Assembly (NCBI RefSeq): GCF_938002845.1
Contig: NZ_CALKZP010000012.1
Location: 1 to 55,606, forward strand
DNA length: 55,606 nt
Source: an uncultured Campylobacter sp.
GTDB taxonomy: Bacteria > Campylobacterota > Campylobacteria > Campylobacterales > Campylobacteraceae
Direction: 5' to 3'
Both the position numbers and the translations under genes were made by a program. Position 1 is the first letter of the stretch. Each line of letters opens with the position of its first letter. Shown one piece after another: positions 9,475-18,245 of this stretch. Below the pieces are notes generated by a model. The model was not told the origin of the DNA. It searched no databases and saw nothing but the letters and a program-made list of their open reading frames with translations.

Positions 9475-12090
9475 ATGGCAGATTTTTACGACGCGAAAGC
9501 CGTAGAGGAGAGCTTTTATAAAATTTGGGAGCAGCGCGGTTATTTCGAGATCGACGGCAATAAAGATATTCAGCAAAAAGGCAAAAACTTTTGCATTATG
9601 ATGCCCCCTCCAAACGTCACCGGAGTGCTTCATATCGGGCATTCGCTCACTTTTACGCTGCAAGACATAATGACGCGATACAAGCGAATGGACGGCTACC
9701 GTACGCTTTGGCAGCCTGGACTCGATCACGCTGGCATTGCGACGCAAAACGTCGTCGAGCGCGAGCTTTTGGCGCAAGGGATCAAAAAAGAAGAGATAGG
9801 GCGCGAGGAGTTTTTAAAGCACGTTTGGCACTGGAAGGAGCAAAGCGGCGGGCAGATCGTAAAGCAGATGAAGCGCCTTGGCGTCACGCCTGCGTGGAGC
9901 AGACAGCGCTTCACGATGGATGAGGGGCTTAAAAACGCCGTGCGTAAAGCCTTCGTAAATTTATACGACGCGGGGCTCATCGTGCGCGGAAACTACATGG
10001 TAAACTGGTGCACGCACGATGGCGCGCTAAGCGACGTGGAGGTCGAACATAAGGAAAACAAGGGCAAACTTTATCATCTGCGCTACTACTTTGCGGACGC
10101 GCAAGATAAATTTATTGTTGTTGCGACGACGCGCCCCGAAACCTACTTCGGCGACACCGCCGTCATGGTAAATCCAGCGGACGAGCGCTATAAAAATTTG
10201 ATCGGTAAAAAAGTCGTGCTGCCGCTAATCGGCCGCGAGATCGAGATCATCGCCGACGAATACGTCGATATGAGCTTCGGAACGGGCGCCGTGAAGGTCA
10301 CGCCGGCGCACGATACCAACGACTACGAGGTCGGCAAGCGCCACGAGTTGGAGTTTATCACCGTTTTTGACGAAAAAGGAATTTTAAACGAGCGGTGTGG
10401 TAAATTCCAAGGCTTAGAGCGACTTGCCGCGCGCGATCAGATCGTAGCGGAGCTTGAGAGGCTAGGCTTTATCGAAAAAATCGAGGACTACGAAAATCAA
10501 GTCGGCTACTGCTACCGCTGCAAAAACGTCGTCGAGCCGTACATCTCGCAGCAGTGGTTCGTGCGCGCGGATATCGCAAAAGAAGCAATTACCAAAGTAA
10601 ATTCCGGCGAGGCGGAATTTTTCCCGAAGCACTGGATTAATAGCTTCAACGCCTGGATGCGCGAGCTGAAGGACTGGTGTATCAGTCGCCAGCTGTGGTG
10701 GGGGCATAGAATTCCCGTGTTTTACTGCGACTGTGGCCATCAGTGGGCGGATGAGCGAGAGAGCCCCGATACTTGCCCGGAATGCGGCGGTAAAAATTTT
10801 ACTCAAGATCCCGACGTGCTCGACACGTGGTTTTCAAGCGGTCTTTGGCCGATCAGTACGCTTGGCTGGGGCAACGGTGAGGCGCTGAAAAACGAGAAGT
10901 GGTTTGAGGAGGATTTGAGCGAATTTTATCCGAATACCATGCTGATTACCGGCTTTGACATTTTGTTTTTCTGGGTCGCGCGCATGATGTTTCAGTGCCA
11001 AAACGCCATGGGCGATCTGCCGTTTCGCGACATCTACCTGCACGCCTTGGTTAAGGATAAAGACGGCAAAAAGATGAGCAAATCGAGCAAAAACGTAGTC
11101 GATCCGCTGCTAAAAATCGATGAATTTAGCGCCGATATTTTGCGCTTTACACTTACGATTTTGTGCGTGCAGGGGCGCGATCTGCGCCTTAGCGACGATA
11201 AGCTTTTGATATATCGAAATTTTACGAATAAGCTCTATAACGCGAGCAAATTTTTGCTTTTAAACGCTTCTAAATTTGACGATTTGGACGCGGCGCGGAT
11301 CAAAACGAGCCTCGGCAAATATATGCTTTCGCGCTTTAACTGCTGCGTGGGCGCGGTGCGGGAAAATTTAGACGAATACCGCTTCAATGACGCTGCGACC
11401 GAGCTTTATAAGTTTTTTTGGGACGAGTTTTGCGATTGGGGCATCGAGCTTAGCAAGGCGGACAAGGCCGCGATCGGCGAGCTGGGGATGATTTTTAAAG
11501 AAGCGATGAAGCTGCTAAGCCCGTTTATGCCGTTTTTAAGCGAGTATCTGTATCAGGAGCTAAGCGGCACGAAGCTGCAAGACGCGCGCTCCATCATGGT
11601 GATGCGATACCCACATCCTGGCGAGCGCGACGAGCGGATCGAGGAGCTATTTTCGCTTCTTATAGAAGCGATCGTTAGCATTCGCCGCGCAAAGGCGACG
11701 ATCGAGCTCGGCAATGTGCGCGTAGCCAAAGCCTACGTCAAATCCGCAGTCGATCTAAGCGCCGCCGCGGATTACATCAAAACGCTAGCAAAGGTCGATG
11801 AAGTGGAATTTACGCAGCAAAACATCGCAAATTCCGCTCGCGACGTAAGCGAGAGGCTAGAAACTTTCGTACCGCTTGAGGGGGTCGATCTTAGCGGCGT
11901 GATTTCGCGACTTAACGCGCAAAAAGCCAAGCTGCAAAAAGAGATCGAAAAGCTCTCAGGCATGCTAAATAACGAGAAATTCGTGGCCTCCGCCCCGCAA
12001 GCCGTAGTCGAAGCCAACCGCGAAGGGCTGCAAAGCGCGCAGGAGAAATTCGCCAAAGTATGCGACGAGCTAAAGGCGTTTGGCGAGTAG
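9475..12090 (+). CDS. valS: Valyl-tRNA synthetase
   Basis: 871 residues, full length. The class I signature HIGH is at residues 53-56 in PPPNVTGVLHIGHS, and the KMSKS loop (KKMSKSSKNVVDP) is near residue 532. The editing domain lies between, with TTRPETYFGDTAVMVNP and the DTWFSSGLWP string. A C-terminal coiled-coil arm (LNAQKAKLQKEIEKLSGML) is the usual ValRS tRNA-binding tail. It charges tRNA-Val in the cytoplasm. It is the first of a plus-strand series, with a short intergenic space to the small membrane-protein gene. Confidence 0.97.
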   Translation: MADFYDAKAVEESFYKIWEQRGYFEIDGNKDIQQKGKNFCIMMPPPNVTGVLHIGHSLTFTLQDIMTRYKRMDGYRTLWQPGLDHAGIATQNVVERELLAQGIKKEEIGREEFLKHVWHWKEQSGGQIVKQMKRLGVTPAWSRQRFTMDEGLKNAVRKAFVNLYDAGLIVRGNYMVNWCTHDGALSDVEVEHKENKGKLYHLRYYFADAQDKFIVVATTRPETYFGDTAVMVNPADERYKNLIGKKVVLPLIGREIEIIADEYVDMSFGTGAVKVTPAHDTNDYEVGKRHELEFITVFDEKGILNERCGKFQGLERLAARDQIVAELERLGFIEKIEDYENQVGYCYRCKNVVEPYISQQWFVRADIAKEAITKVNSGEAEFFPKHWINSFNAWMRELKDWCISRQLWWGHRIPVFYCDCGHQWADERESPDTCPECGGKNFTQDPDVLDTWFSSGLWPISTLGWGNGEALKNEKWFEEDLSEFYPNTMLITGFDILFFWVARMMFQCQNAMGDLPFRDIYLHALVKDKDGKKMSKSSKNVVDPLLKIDEFSADILRFTLTILCVQGRDLRLSDDKLLIYRNFTNKLYNASKFLLLNASKFDDLDAARIKTSLGKYMLSRFNCCVGAVRENLDEYRFNDAATELYKFFWDEFCDWGIELSKADKAAIGELGMIFKEAMKLLSPFMPFLSEYLYQELSGTKLQDARSIMVMRYPHPGERDERIEELFSLLIEAIVSIRRAKATIELGNVRVAKAYVKSAVDLSAAADYIKTLAKVDEVEFTQQNIANSARDVSERLETFVPLEGVDLSGVISRLNAQKAKLQKEIEKLSGMLNNEKFVASAPQAVVEANREGLQSAQEKFAKVCDELKAFGE

Positions 12091-12131
12091 CCCGCTAGTT
12101 TGAGCTTAAATTTTAAATCAAGGAGAAAAAT

Positions 12132-12278
12132 ATGTCAAAAGGTAGTATAGGTGGATTTACTTTAGGCACGGTCATAGCCGTTGCACTATCATGGGGAGTC
12201 AATAAAAGCATAATGTGGGCGATAATCCACGGATTTTTAAGTTGGTTATACGTGATTTATTATTTCCTACTGAGGTAA
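12132..12278 (+). CDS. Small membrane protein, 48 residues
   Basis: Short open frame with a clear AAGGAG ribosome site 8-10 nt before ATG at 12132. The peptide has two hydrophobic segments: TLGTVIAVALSWGVNKSIMW and IHGFLSWLYVIYYFLL. Similar tiny proteins with a Gly-rich N-terminus and a W-x-I-I-H-G/F...WxYVIYY ending are widespread but uncharacterised, to my recollection. It lies between valS and ddh in the same direction. Function unknown; inner-membrane location inferred. Confidence 0.7.
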   Translation: MSKGSIGGFTLGTVIAVALSWGVNKSIMWAIIHGFLSWLYVIYYFLLR

Positions 12279-12338
12279 AATTTCATCGGCGGCGCGCCGT
12301 TTTACGCGCTAAATTTTAAAATTTATCAAGGATAAAAA

Positions 12339-13325
12339 ATGAGCGAAAAAATAAAAATAGCGGTTTTGGGATATGGAAATTTAGGTCGCGGCGTGGAGCT
12401 TGCCGCGCGAAATAGCAAGGATTTAGAGCTTTCGGCAGTCTTTAGCCGCAGAAATCCAAGCGAGGTAAAAACATGCGGCGCTCCGGTATTTAGCGCGGAT
12501 GAAATTTTATCGCACAAGGGCGAATTTGACGTTTTGGTGCTTTGCGGCGGTAGCGCGACGGATCTGCCGACGCAGACGCCAGAATTTGCAAAGAGCTTTA
12601 ACGTCGTAGATAGCTTCGATACGCACGCGAAAATCCCTGAGCACTTCGCCGCGGTAGACGCCGCAGCCAAAAAAGGCGGAAAAGTTGCCATCATCGCCGT
12701 AGGCTGGGATCCGGGACTGTTTTCGCTAAATAGACTATTTGGCGAGAGTGTACTGGAAAACGGCAGCAGTTATACGTTTTGGGGCAAAGGCGTAAGCCAA
12801 GGCCACTCCGACGCCATCCGCAGGATTGAGGGCGTCATAGACGCACGCCAATACACCGTGCCGATAGAAAGCGCCTTGAAGCGAGTTCGCGCTGGCGGAA
12901 ACCCGAGACTTAGCACGCGCGAAAAACACCTGCGCGAGTGCTACGTCGTAGCCGAAGAGGGCGCCGATAAAGCGCGCATAGAAAAAGAGATAAAAACGAT
13001 GCCCAATTACTTCGCCGATTACGACACGAGCGTGCATTTCGTAAGTCTTGAAACGCTTAAAAAAGAGCACGGCGGCATCCCTCACGGAGGATTCGTCTTG
13101 CGAAGCGGAGCGACCGGCGAGCGCGGCGAAAATAAGCATCTGATCGAGTTTTCGCTAAAGCTTGATTCAAATCCCGAATTTACCGCTAGCGTACTAGTAG
13201 CCTACGCCCGCGCGGCGTATCGCTTAGCAAAAAGGGGCGAGCGCGGCGCGTTTAGCGTATTCGATATCGCTCCGGCGCTTCTTTCGCCAAAGAGCGCAGA
13301 TGAGCTAAGGCGCGAAATTTTATAA
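12339..13325 (+). CDS. ddh: meso-Diaminopimelate dehydrogenase
   Basis: 328 residues, the family length. It has an N-terminal Rossmann motif AVLGYGNLGRGVE (residues 8-20) and the family strings VDSFDTHAKIPEHFAAVD, VGWDPGLFSLNRLFGE, YTFWGKGVSQGHSDAIRRIEGV and HLRECYVVAEEGA. The enzyme makes meso-DAP from tetrahydrodipicolinate, ammonia and NADPH in one step, or runs in reverse, serving lysine and peptidoglycan synthesis. It is a patchily distributed alternative to the succinylase route, so transfer is plausible, although base composition matches its neighbours. It lies between valS and metN. Confidence 0.92.
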   Translation: MSEKIKIAVLGYGNLGRGVELAARNSKDLELSAVFSRRNPSEVKTCGAPVFSADEILSHKGEFDVLVLCGGSATDLPTQTPEFAKSFNVVDSFDTHAKIPEHFAAVDAAAKKGGKVAIIAVGWDPGLFSLNRLFGESVLENGSSYTFWGKGVSQGHSDAIRRIEGVIDARQYTVPIESALKRVRAGGNPRLSTREKHLRECYVVAEEGADKARIEKEIKTMPNYFADYDTSVHFVSLETLKKEHGGIPHGGFVLRSGATGERGENKHLIEFSLKLDSNPEFTASVLVAYARAAYRLAKRGERGAFSVFDIAPALLSPKSADELRREIL

Positions 13326-13369
13326 ATTTCCGGGGGCGTTTCGGCGGAATTATGAACGAGGAAATCTGA

Positions 13370-14359
13370 GTGATAAAGATAGAGAATTTAAAGAAATTTT
13401 ACGGCAAAACCTGCGTGATCGACGATGTGAGTCTGGAGGTAAAGCAGGGCGAAATTTTTGCCATCGTCGGTCGCAGCGGCGCGGGTAAAAGCACGCTGCT
13501 GCGCTGCATAAACGGTCTTGAGGACTATCAAGAAGGAAGCCTTAAGGTAGAGGGCAGGGAGGTAAGAGAGCTAAGCGCCGCTCAGATCCGTGAACTGCGC
13601 AAAAATATCGGTATGATTTTTCAGCACTTCGCACTAATGAGCCGCCGCAGCGTCGCGCAAAACGTTGCCACGCCGTTAGCATTTTGGGGCCATCCCGAGG
13701 ATCACACGAAGCGCCGCGTCGCCGAGCTTTTGAAGCTCGTGGGGCTTGCAGATAAAGCAAATGCCTACCCCAGCGAGCTTAGCGGCGGACAGAAGCAGCG
13801 CGTGGCGATTGCGCGCGCGCTTGCATTAAGCCCTAAAATTTTGCTATCCGACGAGGCGACTTCGGCGCTTGATCCCAACACTACCGCGCAAATTTTATCG
13901 CTTCTGCGCCGCATCAATCGCGAGCTGGGCATTACGATCGTGCTCGTCACGCATGAGATGGAGGTCGTAAAGGGTATCGCGCAGCGCGCGATCCTGCTTA
14001 AGGGCGGGCGCGTGAGCAACTCGGGCGATATCGTCTCGCTGTTTTTGCACCCGGATGAGAATATGAAGGAGTTTTTGGGCGAGGAGGAGGTGCTGCCCGC
14101 AAGCGGTGTGAATATCAGGCTCTTTTTCCCGCCCGCAGTCGCGTTTGACAGCGTGATCACGCACATGGCGCGCGCTTTGGAGATAAATTTTAACATCGTT
14201 TGGGGCAAGCTCGAGCGCCTCGATAAAAACGTCGTCGGAAGCCTCGTGATCAACGTAGAGCCCGCACACGTCGCGCGCGTGGAGGAATTTATCAAAAACG
14301 CGGGCGTGATCTACGAGATCGTAAGCGAGGATGAGATCAAAAGCTGCGCCGCGATCTAG
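13370..14359 (+). CDS. metN: Methionine ABC transporter ATP-binding protein
   Basis: 329 residues. The Walker A motif GRSGAGKSTLLRCINGLE is near residues 34-51, the Q-loop follows in GMIFQHFALMSRRSVAQNV, the ABC signature is SELSGGQKQRVAIARALA, Walker B is KILLSDEATSALDP and the switch His is in VTHEME. A C-terminal NIL domain (about residues 250-325) is the methionine-sensing regulatory domain typical of MetN. The start is GTG behind GAGG. The permease gene metI does not follow, as it does in most genomes; a 431-bp non-coding stretch does. The partner metQ is at 8465-9241 on the other strand. Confidence 0.9.
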   Translation: MIKIENLKKFYGKTCVIDDVSLEVKQGEIFAIVGRSGAGKSTLLRCINGLEDYQEGSLKVEGREVRELSAAQIRELRKNIGMIFQHFALMSRRSVAQNVATPLAFWGHPEDHTKRRVAELLKLVGLADKANAYPSELSGGQKQRVAIARALALSPKILLSDEATSALDPNTTAQILSLLRRINRELGITIVLVTHEMEVVKGIAQRAILLKGGRVSNSGDIVSLFLHPDENMKEFLGEEEVLPASGVNIRLFFPPAVAFDSVITHMARALEINFNIVWGKLERLDKNVVGSLVINVEPAHVARVEEFIKNAGVIYEIVSEDEIKSCAAI

Positions 14360-14790
14360 GTGCGATTTCGCGCCCTGTGCGCTCGCGCCGCACTAAATTT
14401 AAGGGCTTATGCGGCATGGCGAATTTAAAAGCTCGCGCGATGCCGCAAATTTAAAGACTCGCGCGGCGTTTTAAATTTAATGACCGAGCCGTGGCATTAT
14501 AAATTTAATTAGTTTCGCCGGCGGTTTAAATTTCTATTTTGCCTCGATAAAGTAAGCTCGGCGATGCGCTGTTGGCGTGCGCTCTGGCTAGCTTTGATTT
14601 GCGTTTAGAATTTGACTAGCCGTAGCGAGGCGATTTAAATTTCAGAGATCGCGACCGACCGAGCGCATTTAAGCCGCTCCGCGTTTGAAATTACAGGCGT
14701 TTAAATTTAAATTTGAATTTTTTCGGAATTTCACACTTACTTCACTTTTACGGAAGTATAATTCCACTAATTTTTTTTAAGGAGTACGTA
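14360..14790. repeat. Non-coding region with repeated TTTAAATTT and GCTCGCGCG units
   Basis: 431 bp without a gene, where metI would be expected. It contains about ten (T)TTAAATTT strings. Two near-identical adjacent units of about 25 bp start at 14416 and 14440, each of the form AT-GC-AATTTAAA-CTCGCGCG. GCGGCAT (14411) and ATGCCGC (14440) could pair as a stem. A -10-like element and an AAGGAG site near the end serve the next gene. Confidence 0.5.
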
Positions 14791-15033
14791 ATGAAAAAAC
14801 TTACTTTGTTTGCGCTTAGTGCGCTATTTGCTGGCACTTTTGCCGTAGCTGCCGATATGGGCATGAAAGATGAGATGAAGGACGCCAATACATCAATGCA
14901 TAATGGTGCGAAAGAGGTGAAAGCTGAGATGAAACATATGAAGCACGAGACGCATGGTATGAAAAAAGATGCCGTTAAAAAGGGCTCTCATGCAAAAAAA
15001 GAGATGAAAAAAGAGATTAAAAAAGAGATGTAG
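14791..15033 (+). CDS. Small exported Met/His/Lys-rich protein
   Basis: 80 residues. ATG at 14791 is chosen because AAGGAG lies 8 nt upstream; an earlier in-frame start at 14713 has no ribosome site and would bury the signal peptide. A signal peptide (MKKLTLFALSALFAGTFAVAA) is followed by a strongly charged helical region built on imperfect repeats of the MKHE/KKEMKK kind, rich in Met, His, Lys and Glu. The stop codon overlaps the start of a response regulator gene by one base, so it probably shares an operon with the two-component system. Metal binding or envelope-stress sensing is a guess from composition and context. No family recognised. Confidence 0.75.
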   Translation: MKKLTLFALSALFAGTFAVAADMGMKDEMKDANTSMHNGAKEVKAEMKHMKHETHGMKKDAVKKGSHAKKEMKKEIKKEM

Positions 15034-15695
15034 TGAGTAAAATTTTACTCGTAGAGGACGATGAGACCCTTTGCGATCTCATCGGCGAATATTTAAGAAA
15101 TGCAGACTTTGATGTGTGCGTTTGCAGCGACGCTCAAAGCGCTGCAGATCTTGCTTATGAGCAAAAATTTGATCTTTTTATCTTTGACGTAAAAATCCCC
15201 AAAGGCGACGGATTCTCACTTTTAAAAGAGCTACGCAAGAACGGCGATCACACTCCTGCGATATTTGCTACGTCGCTAAATACGCTCGATGATCTTGAGG
15301 TCGGTTTTAAAAGCGGCTGCGACGATTATCTCAAAAAACCGTATGAATTAAAAGAGCTGCTGCTGCGCGTTAATTCGCTCATAAAGCGAAACTTCAGCCA
15401 TAATTTTGATGATTTTGTAACTATTGACGACGAGTTTAAATTTTACTTTGCAAGCAAAGAGCTACGCAGATCGGGCGTGCCCGTCGCGCTTTCAAACAAA
15501 GAGCGCGAGCTGCTGGCGCTTTTTTTACAAAATAAAAACAGGCTTTTAAGCAAGGATGAAATTTTCTCCGCGATCTACGCTTTTGACGAAACTCCGAGCG
15601 AGGAAGCGCTGCGAACTTATATCAAAAATCTACGCCGCGTCCTAGGCGAAGAGCACATCATAAATCGCCGTAACGCAGGGTATCTGTATGTCTGA
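15033..15695 (+). CDS. Two-component response regulator, OmpR/PhoB type
   Basis: 220 residues. Receiver domain at residues 1-115: acidic pair ED/DE at 8-11, phosphoacceptor Asp52 in LFIFDVKIP, the Thr/Ser switch region ATSLN and Lys102 in YLKKPYE. A winged-helix DNA-binding domain at about 130-220 includes LSNKERELLALFLQNKNRLLSKDEIF and YIKNLRRVLGEEHI. The GTG start overlaps the stop codon of the small exported protein, and the 3' end overlaps the kinase gene by 8 bp, so the three are likely translated together. Target genes are unknown; the cotranscribed exported peptide is one candidate. Confidence 0.93.
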   Translation: MSKILLVEDDETLCDLIGEYLRNADFDVCVCSDAQSAADLAYEQKFDLFIFDVKIPKGDGFSLLKELRKNGDHTPAIFATSLNTLDDLEVGFKSGCDDYLKKPYELKELLLRVNSLIKRNFSHNFDDFVTIDDEFKFYFASKELRRSGVPVALSNKERELLALFLQNKNRLLSKDEIFSAIYAFDETPSEEALRTYIKNLRRVLGEEHIINRRNAGYLYV

Positions 15696-16860
15696 AAAGA
15701 CCGCTTTAACGCTTAAAATTTTATCTTTGTATCTCATTTCAAGTGCGTTGTTTTTGGGATATTTTTTCAACATAAATTACAGGATGAACGAAGCCGCGCT
15801 ACTTTCGCACAGGATAAAAGAGCTAAAAGAGATCAAAATGATGATCTATATGAAAGCAAGCATGGACGGGCTGGGCTCACTGGCGGACTTTGAGCGCGAA
15901 AAGGGCGTGAGTGCGTGTATATTTAAGCCAAACTCTGATGAAATTTACGGCTGCAGTGGTGAGCTTGGCGCACTTGATAAAGCGAAGCTAAAGGCGGAAT
16001 TTATAAGTGGCGGTAGGCTAGGAATTTATGAGAATCTGCAAAATATGGAGGAGCGAAACGCCTTTTCCAAGGCTAAAATCATTCTGCTTGGAAGTAGCGT
16101 GCAGGGCGAAATTTTAACGCTTCGTATCAAAACCGCAGCGATGATGATAGCGCTTTTGGGTGTGATATTAGCCGTGGCGTTTTATCTGGTGCGGCTAGGC
16201 ACCAAGCCGCTTTACGATAAGATCGATACGCTAAATCGCTTCATCAAGGATAGCACCCACGAGATCAACACTCCGCTTAGCATCATCTCCATGAGCGTCG
16301 AGACGATGCGGCACGCGGAGCTTGGGGAATACAACGCCAAACGCATCGCTAATATCGACCTTGCCGCTAAGACGCTTTCGCGCATCTACGAGGATCTCGT
16401 GTTTTTAACCTTCGGTATGAATAAGGAGGGCGAGATTAGCTCGATCGATCTAAAGAGCCTCGTCGCTTCGCGCTGCGAATACTTCGCGCCGTTTATTCAA
16501 AAGCGCAGACTAAGCCTTAAAACCGATCTTGCGGATGCGAGCATGAACGCAAACGTCTATGAAATTTCGCGCCTGATCGACAATCTGCTAAGCAACGCCG
16601 TAAAATACGCCGATGCAGGCGGCTACGTGGATGTGCGGCTAAGGCACGGCGAGCTAGCGATCTCAAATAGCGGCGAGGGGATCGACAGGAAAAAGGGCGA
16701 CGAAATTTTCAGGCGCTTTGCGCGCTTTAACTCAAGCGAGGGCGGCTTTGGAATCGGGCTTAGCATCGTAAGCGAGGTCTGCAAAAAATACTCCTTTTCT
16801 ATCTCCTACGACAGCGTGCCGGGCGAGATAACGACCTTTCGCCTTACGTGGCGAGAGTAA
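15688..16860 (+). CDS. Two-component sensor histidine kinase
   Basis: 390 residues. Membrane segment 1 lies near residues 10-27 (LKILSLYLISSALFLGYFF), a periplasmic sensor region of about 110 residues follows, and segment 2 is near 150-172 (AAMMIALLGVILAVAFYLV). The phosphoacceptor is His191 in DSTHEINTPLSII. The ATPase domain has the N box RLIDNLLSNAVKYAD and G boxes GEGIDRKKGDEIF and GGFGIGLSIV. It overlaps the response regulator gene by 8 bp and is its evident partner. The periplasmic domain shows no recognisable ligand-binding fold, so the signal is unknown. Confidence 0.93.
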   Translation: MSEKTALTLKILSLYLISSALFLGYFFNINYRMNEAALLSHRIKELKEIKMMIYMKASMDGLGSLADFEREKGVSACIFKPNSDEIYGCSGELGALDKAKLKAEFISGGRLGIYENLQNMEERNAFSKAKIILLGSSVQGEILTLRIKTAAMMIALLGVILAVAFYLVRLGTKPLYDKIDTLNRFIKDSTHEINTPLSIISMSVETMRHAELGEYNAKRIANIDLAAKTLSRIYEDLVFLTFGMNKEGEISSIDLKSLVASRCEYFAPFIQKRRLSLKTDLADASMNANVYEISRLIDNLLSNAVKYADAGGYVDVRLRHGELAISNSGEGIDRKKGDEIFRRFARFNSSEGGFGIGLSIVSEVCKKYSFSISYDSVPGEITTFRLTWRE

Positions 16861-17103
16861 AATTTTAAAATTTAGTGAAATTTAAAATTTAAAAGCGGTC
16901 GCTTGCGGTTTAAATTTAATCGTAGTTTGGTCGCTTAAATTCCGCGCAAAAGGGCTCTAATTGCTGGAGCGTTTAAATTTAATCGTCGCTTGTTTTTGTT
17001 CTAAAACGAAGCGCGGAATTTTATCAGTCGTTCGCTTTGCGCTCGTAAAATGACCCTGAAAGTTATTGGTGCGGAATGTTATTCGTCCATGATTTTATAA
17101 AAT

Positions 17104-17451
17104 TTAGCTTTTATTTCTCGATAGATATATCCAGTGGACTATATCGCTAAGCGAAATCACGACAAGCATACTCATAAACATCGAGGTGGCTGTGAAAAAC
17201 GATATCCAGCCAAATAGGCTCTCTCTGCTCGCAAAAGTAGGAAATATCCGTCCGCTGCCTACTCTGTGCGGGATGCCGTTTACGGCAAAATCGGCGTAGA
17301 AATAATTGTTTAATTCCCAGTAAGCGAAAGGTATAGCGAGCAATATCACAAATAGCTGCGTCTTGACGGCGGGAAGCTCTTTTTTGTATAAGAATACGGC
17401 GATTGGATAATACACGCAGCTTAGCGCGAAAGCCGTTAAATAGGTACCCAC
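17104..17451 (-). CDS. Membrane protein, C-terminal part of a possibly frameshifted gene
   Basis: 115 residues with three hydrophobic segments (YLTAFALSCVYYPIAVFLY, QLFVILLAIPFAYWEL and WISFFTATSMFMSMLVVISL). It begins with GTG at 17451 inside the 3' end of the next gene upstream (17436-17726), in another frame. One extra base near 17455 would join the two into one protein of about 208 residues (FYVVA then VGTYLTAFA). Either this is one gene with a frameshift or two coupled genes; the lack of a ribosome site at 17451 favours the first. Family not recognised. Confidence 0.5.
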   Translation of the reverse strand: MGTYLTAFALSCVYYPIAVFLYKKELPAVKTQLFVILLAIPFAYWELNNYFYADFAVNGIPHRVGSGRIFPTFASRESLFGWISFFTATSMFMSMLVVISLSDIVHWIYLSRNKS

Positions 17452-17726
17452 AATGCTACGACGTAAAATTCCGCAAGCTGCGTATGCGGGCTTATTTTGC
17501 CGATTGCGGCGATGTTTGGAAAAAACCGCTTCATAAATCTAACGAAGTCCGCGCATGCCGCGCTTGCGTCTAAAATATTTTCGGGTAGCACGAATACGCT
17601 AAGCGCCGTGATCGCAAACAGCGCAAAAACCGCCGCGTAAAGTCGCCCGAAAAATTTAGTAAATTTCGTATCGGGATATGACGCCTCTTGCTCTTGCGCG
17701 CCTTGAGAATTCGGCAGATCGCTCAT
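17436..17726 (-). CDS. Membrane protein, N-terminal part of a possibly frameshifted gene
   Basis: 96 residues: a polar N-terminus, one clear membrane segment (RLYAAVFALFAITALSVFVL, residues 29-48) and an amphipathic stretch, then a second hydrophobic segment cut short at FYVVALWVPI. The ATG has AAAGGAGCGA upstream, a good ribosome site, so expression is likely. Its end overlaps the 17104-17451 frame by 16 bp, and the two fit together as a single four- to five-segment membrane protein broken by one missing base. Function unknown. Confidence 0.55.
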   Translation of the reverse strand: MSDLPNSQGAQEQEASYPDTKFTKFFGRLYAAVFALFAITALSVFVLPENILDASAACADFVRFMKRFFPNIAAIGKISPHTQLAEFYVVALWVPI

Positions 17727-18245
17727 CGTTCGCTCCTTTAATAAAGTTTGCGTGCCAAAACCCGGCTTGCGCTAAATTTTAAAATTCTATGCCTTATTAT
17801 CCGGTAAATTTCACAATAAGGACCTGTTTTGGAATTTTGCGGTTAAATTTGAAATAAAATTTATTAAATTTAACCGAGCAATGCTTTTTTACAAACAAAG
17901 AATTGCCGCTTCTAACGCGCAGTGATCTAGGCGGGGTTTGGGCGGTAGACCTGCTTGCGGTTGCTAGCCGAAGCAAAGTAAAAGGGTGCTTCGCAAGTAT
18001 AGCCCCTTCCGCTCCGCCTCTTCCGAGCAAGAATTTAAGCCTTATCGGAAGCGACAAATAAAATTTAAACCCGTGCGTAGCGTAGCAATTTCTCGTATCG
18101 TCGGAGCCAGAAAGCCACTAAAATAAAGAAAGCCCTTTCATTTCACGCAAGCTCGCAGCCAAAACCTAAAATTTAATTGCCTAACAAAAAAGGCAAGTTG
18201 GTATCGTTGCTCGCAAAATAACCGCGGAATCCCGCTAGATAAAAT
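17727..18245. other. Non-coding region with a copy of a dispersed repeat
   Basis: 519 bp without a convincing gene between the membrane gene and ackA. It holds one copy of a roughly 30-bp unit (17951-17980) that reappears near 34.6 kb in both orientations. An open frame on the minus strand at 17797-18057 has a composition unlike real proteins and is not called. Confidence 0.5.
17951..17980 (+). repeat. Dispersed repeat, copy 1
   Basis: Starts CTGCTTG and ends CGAAGCAAAGTA. It is about 80% identical to 34591-34620, and to the reverse complement of 34633-34668. Confidence 0.5.

Noticed and set aside
17797..18057. 86-codon minus-strand frame containing the dispersed repeat
   Set aside because: Its sequence is explained by the repeat and lacks a ribosome site.
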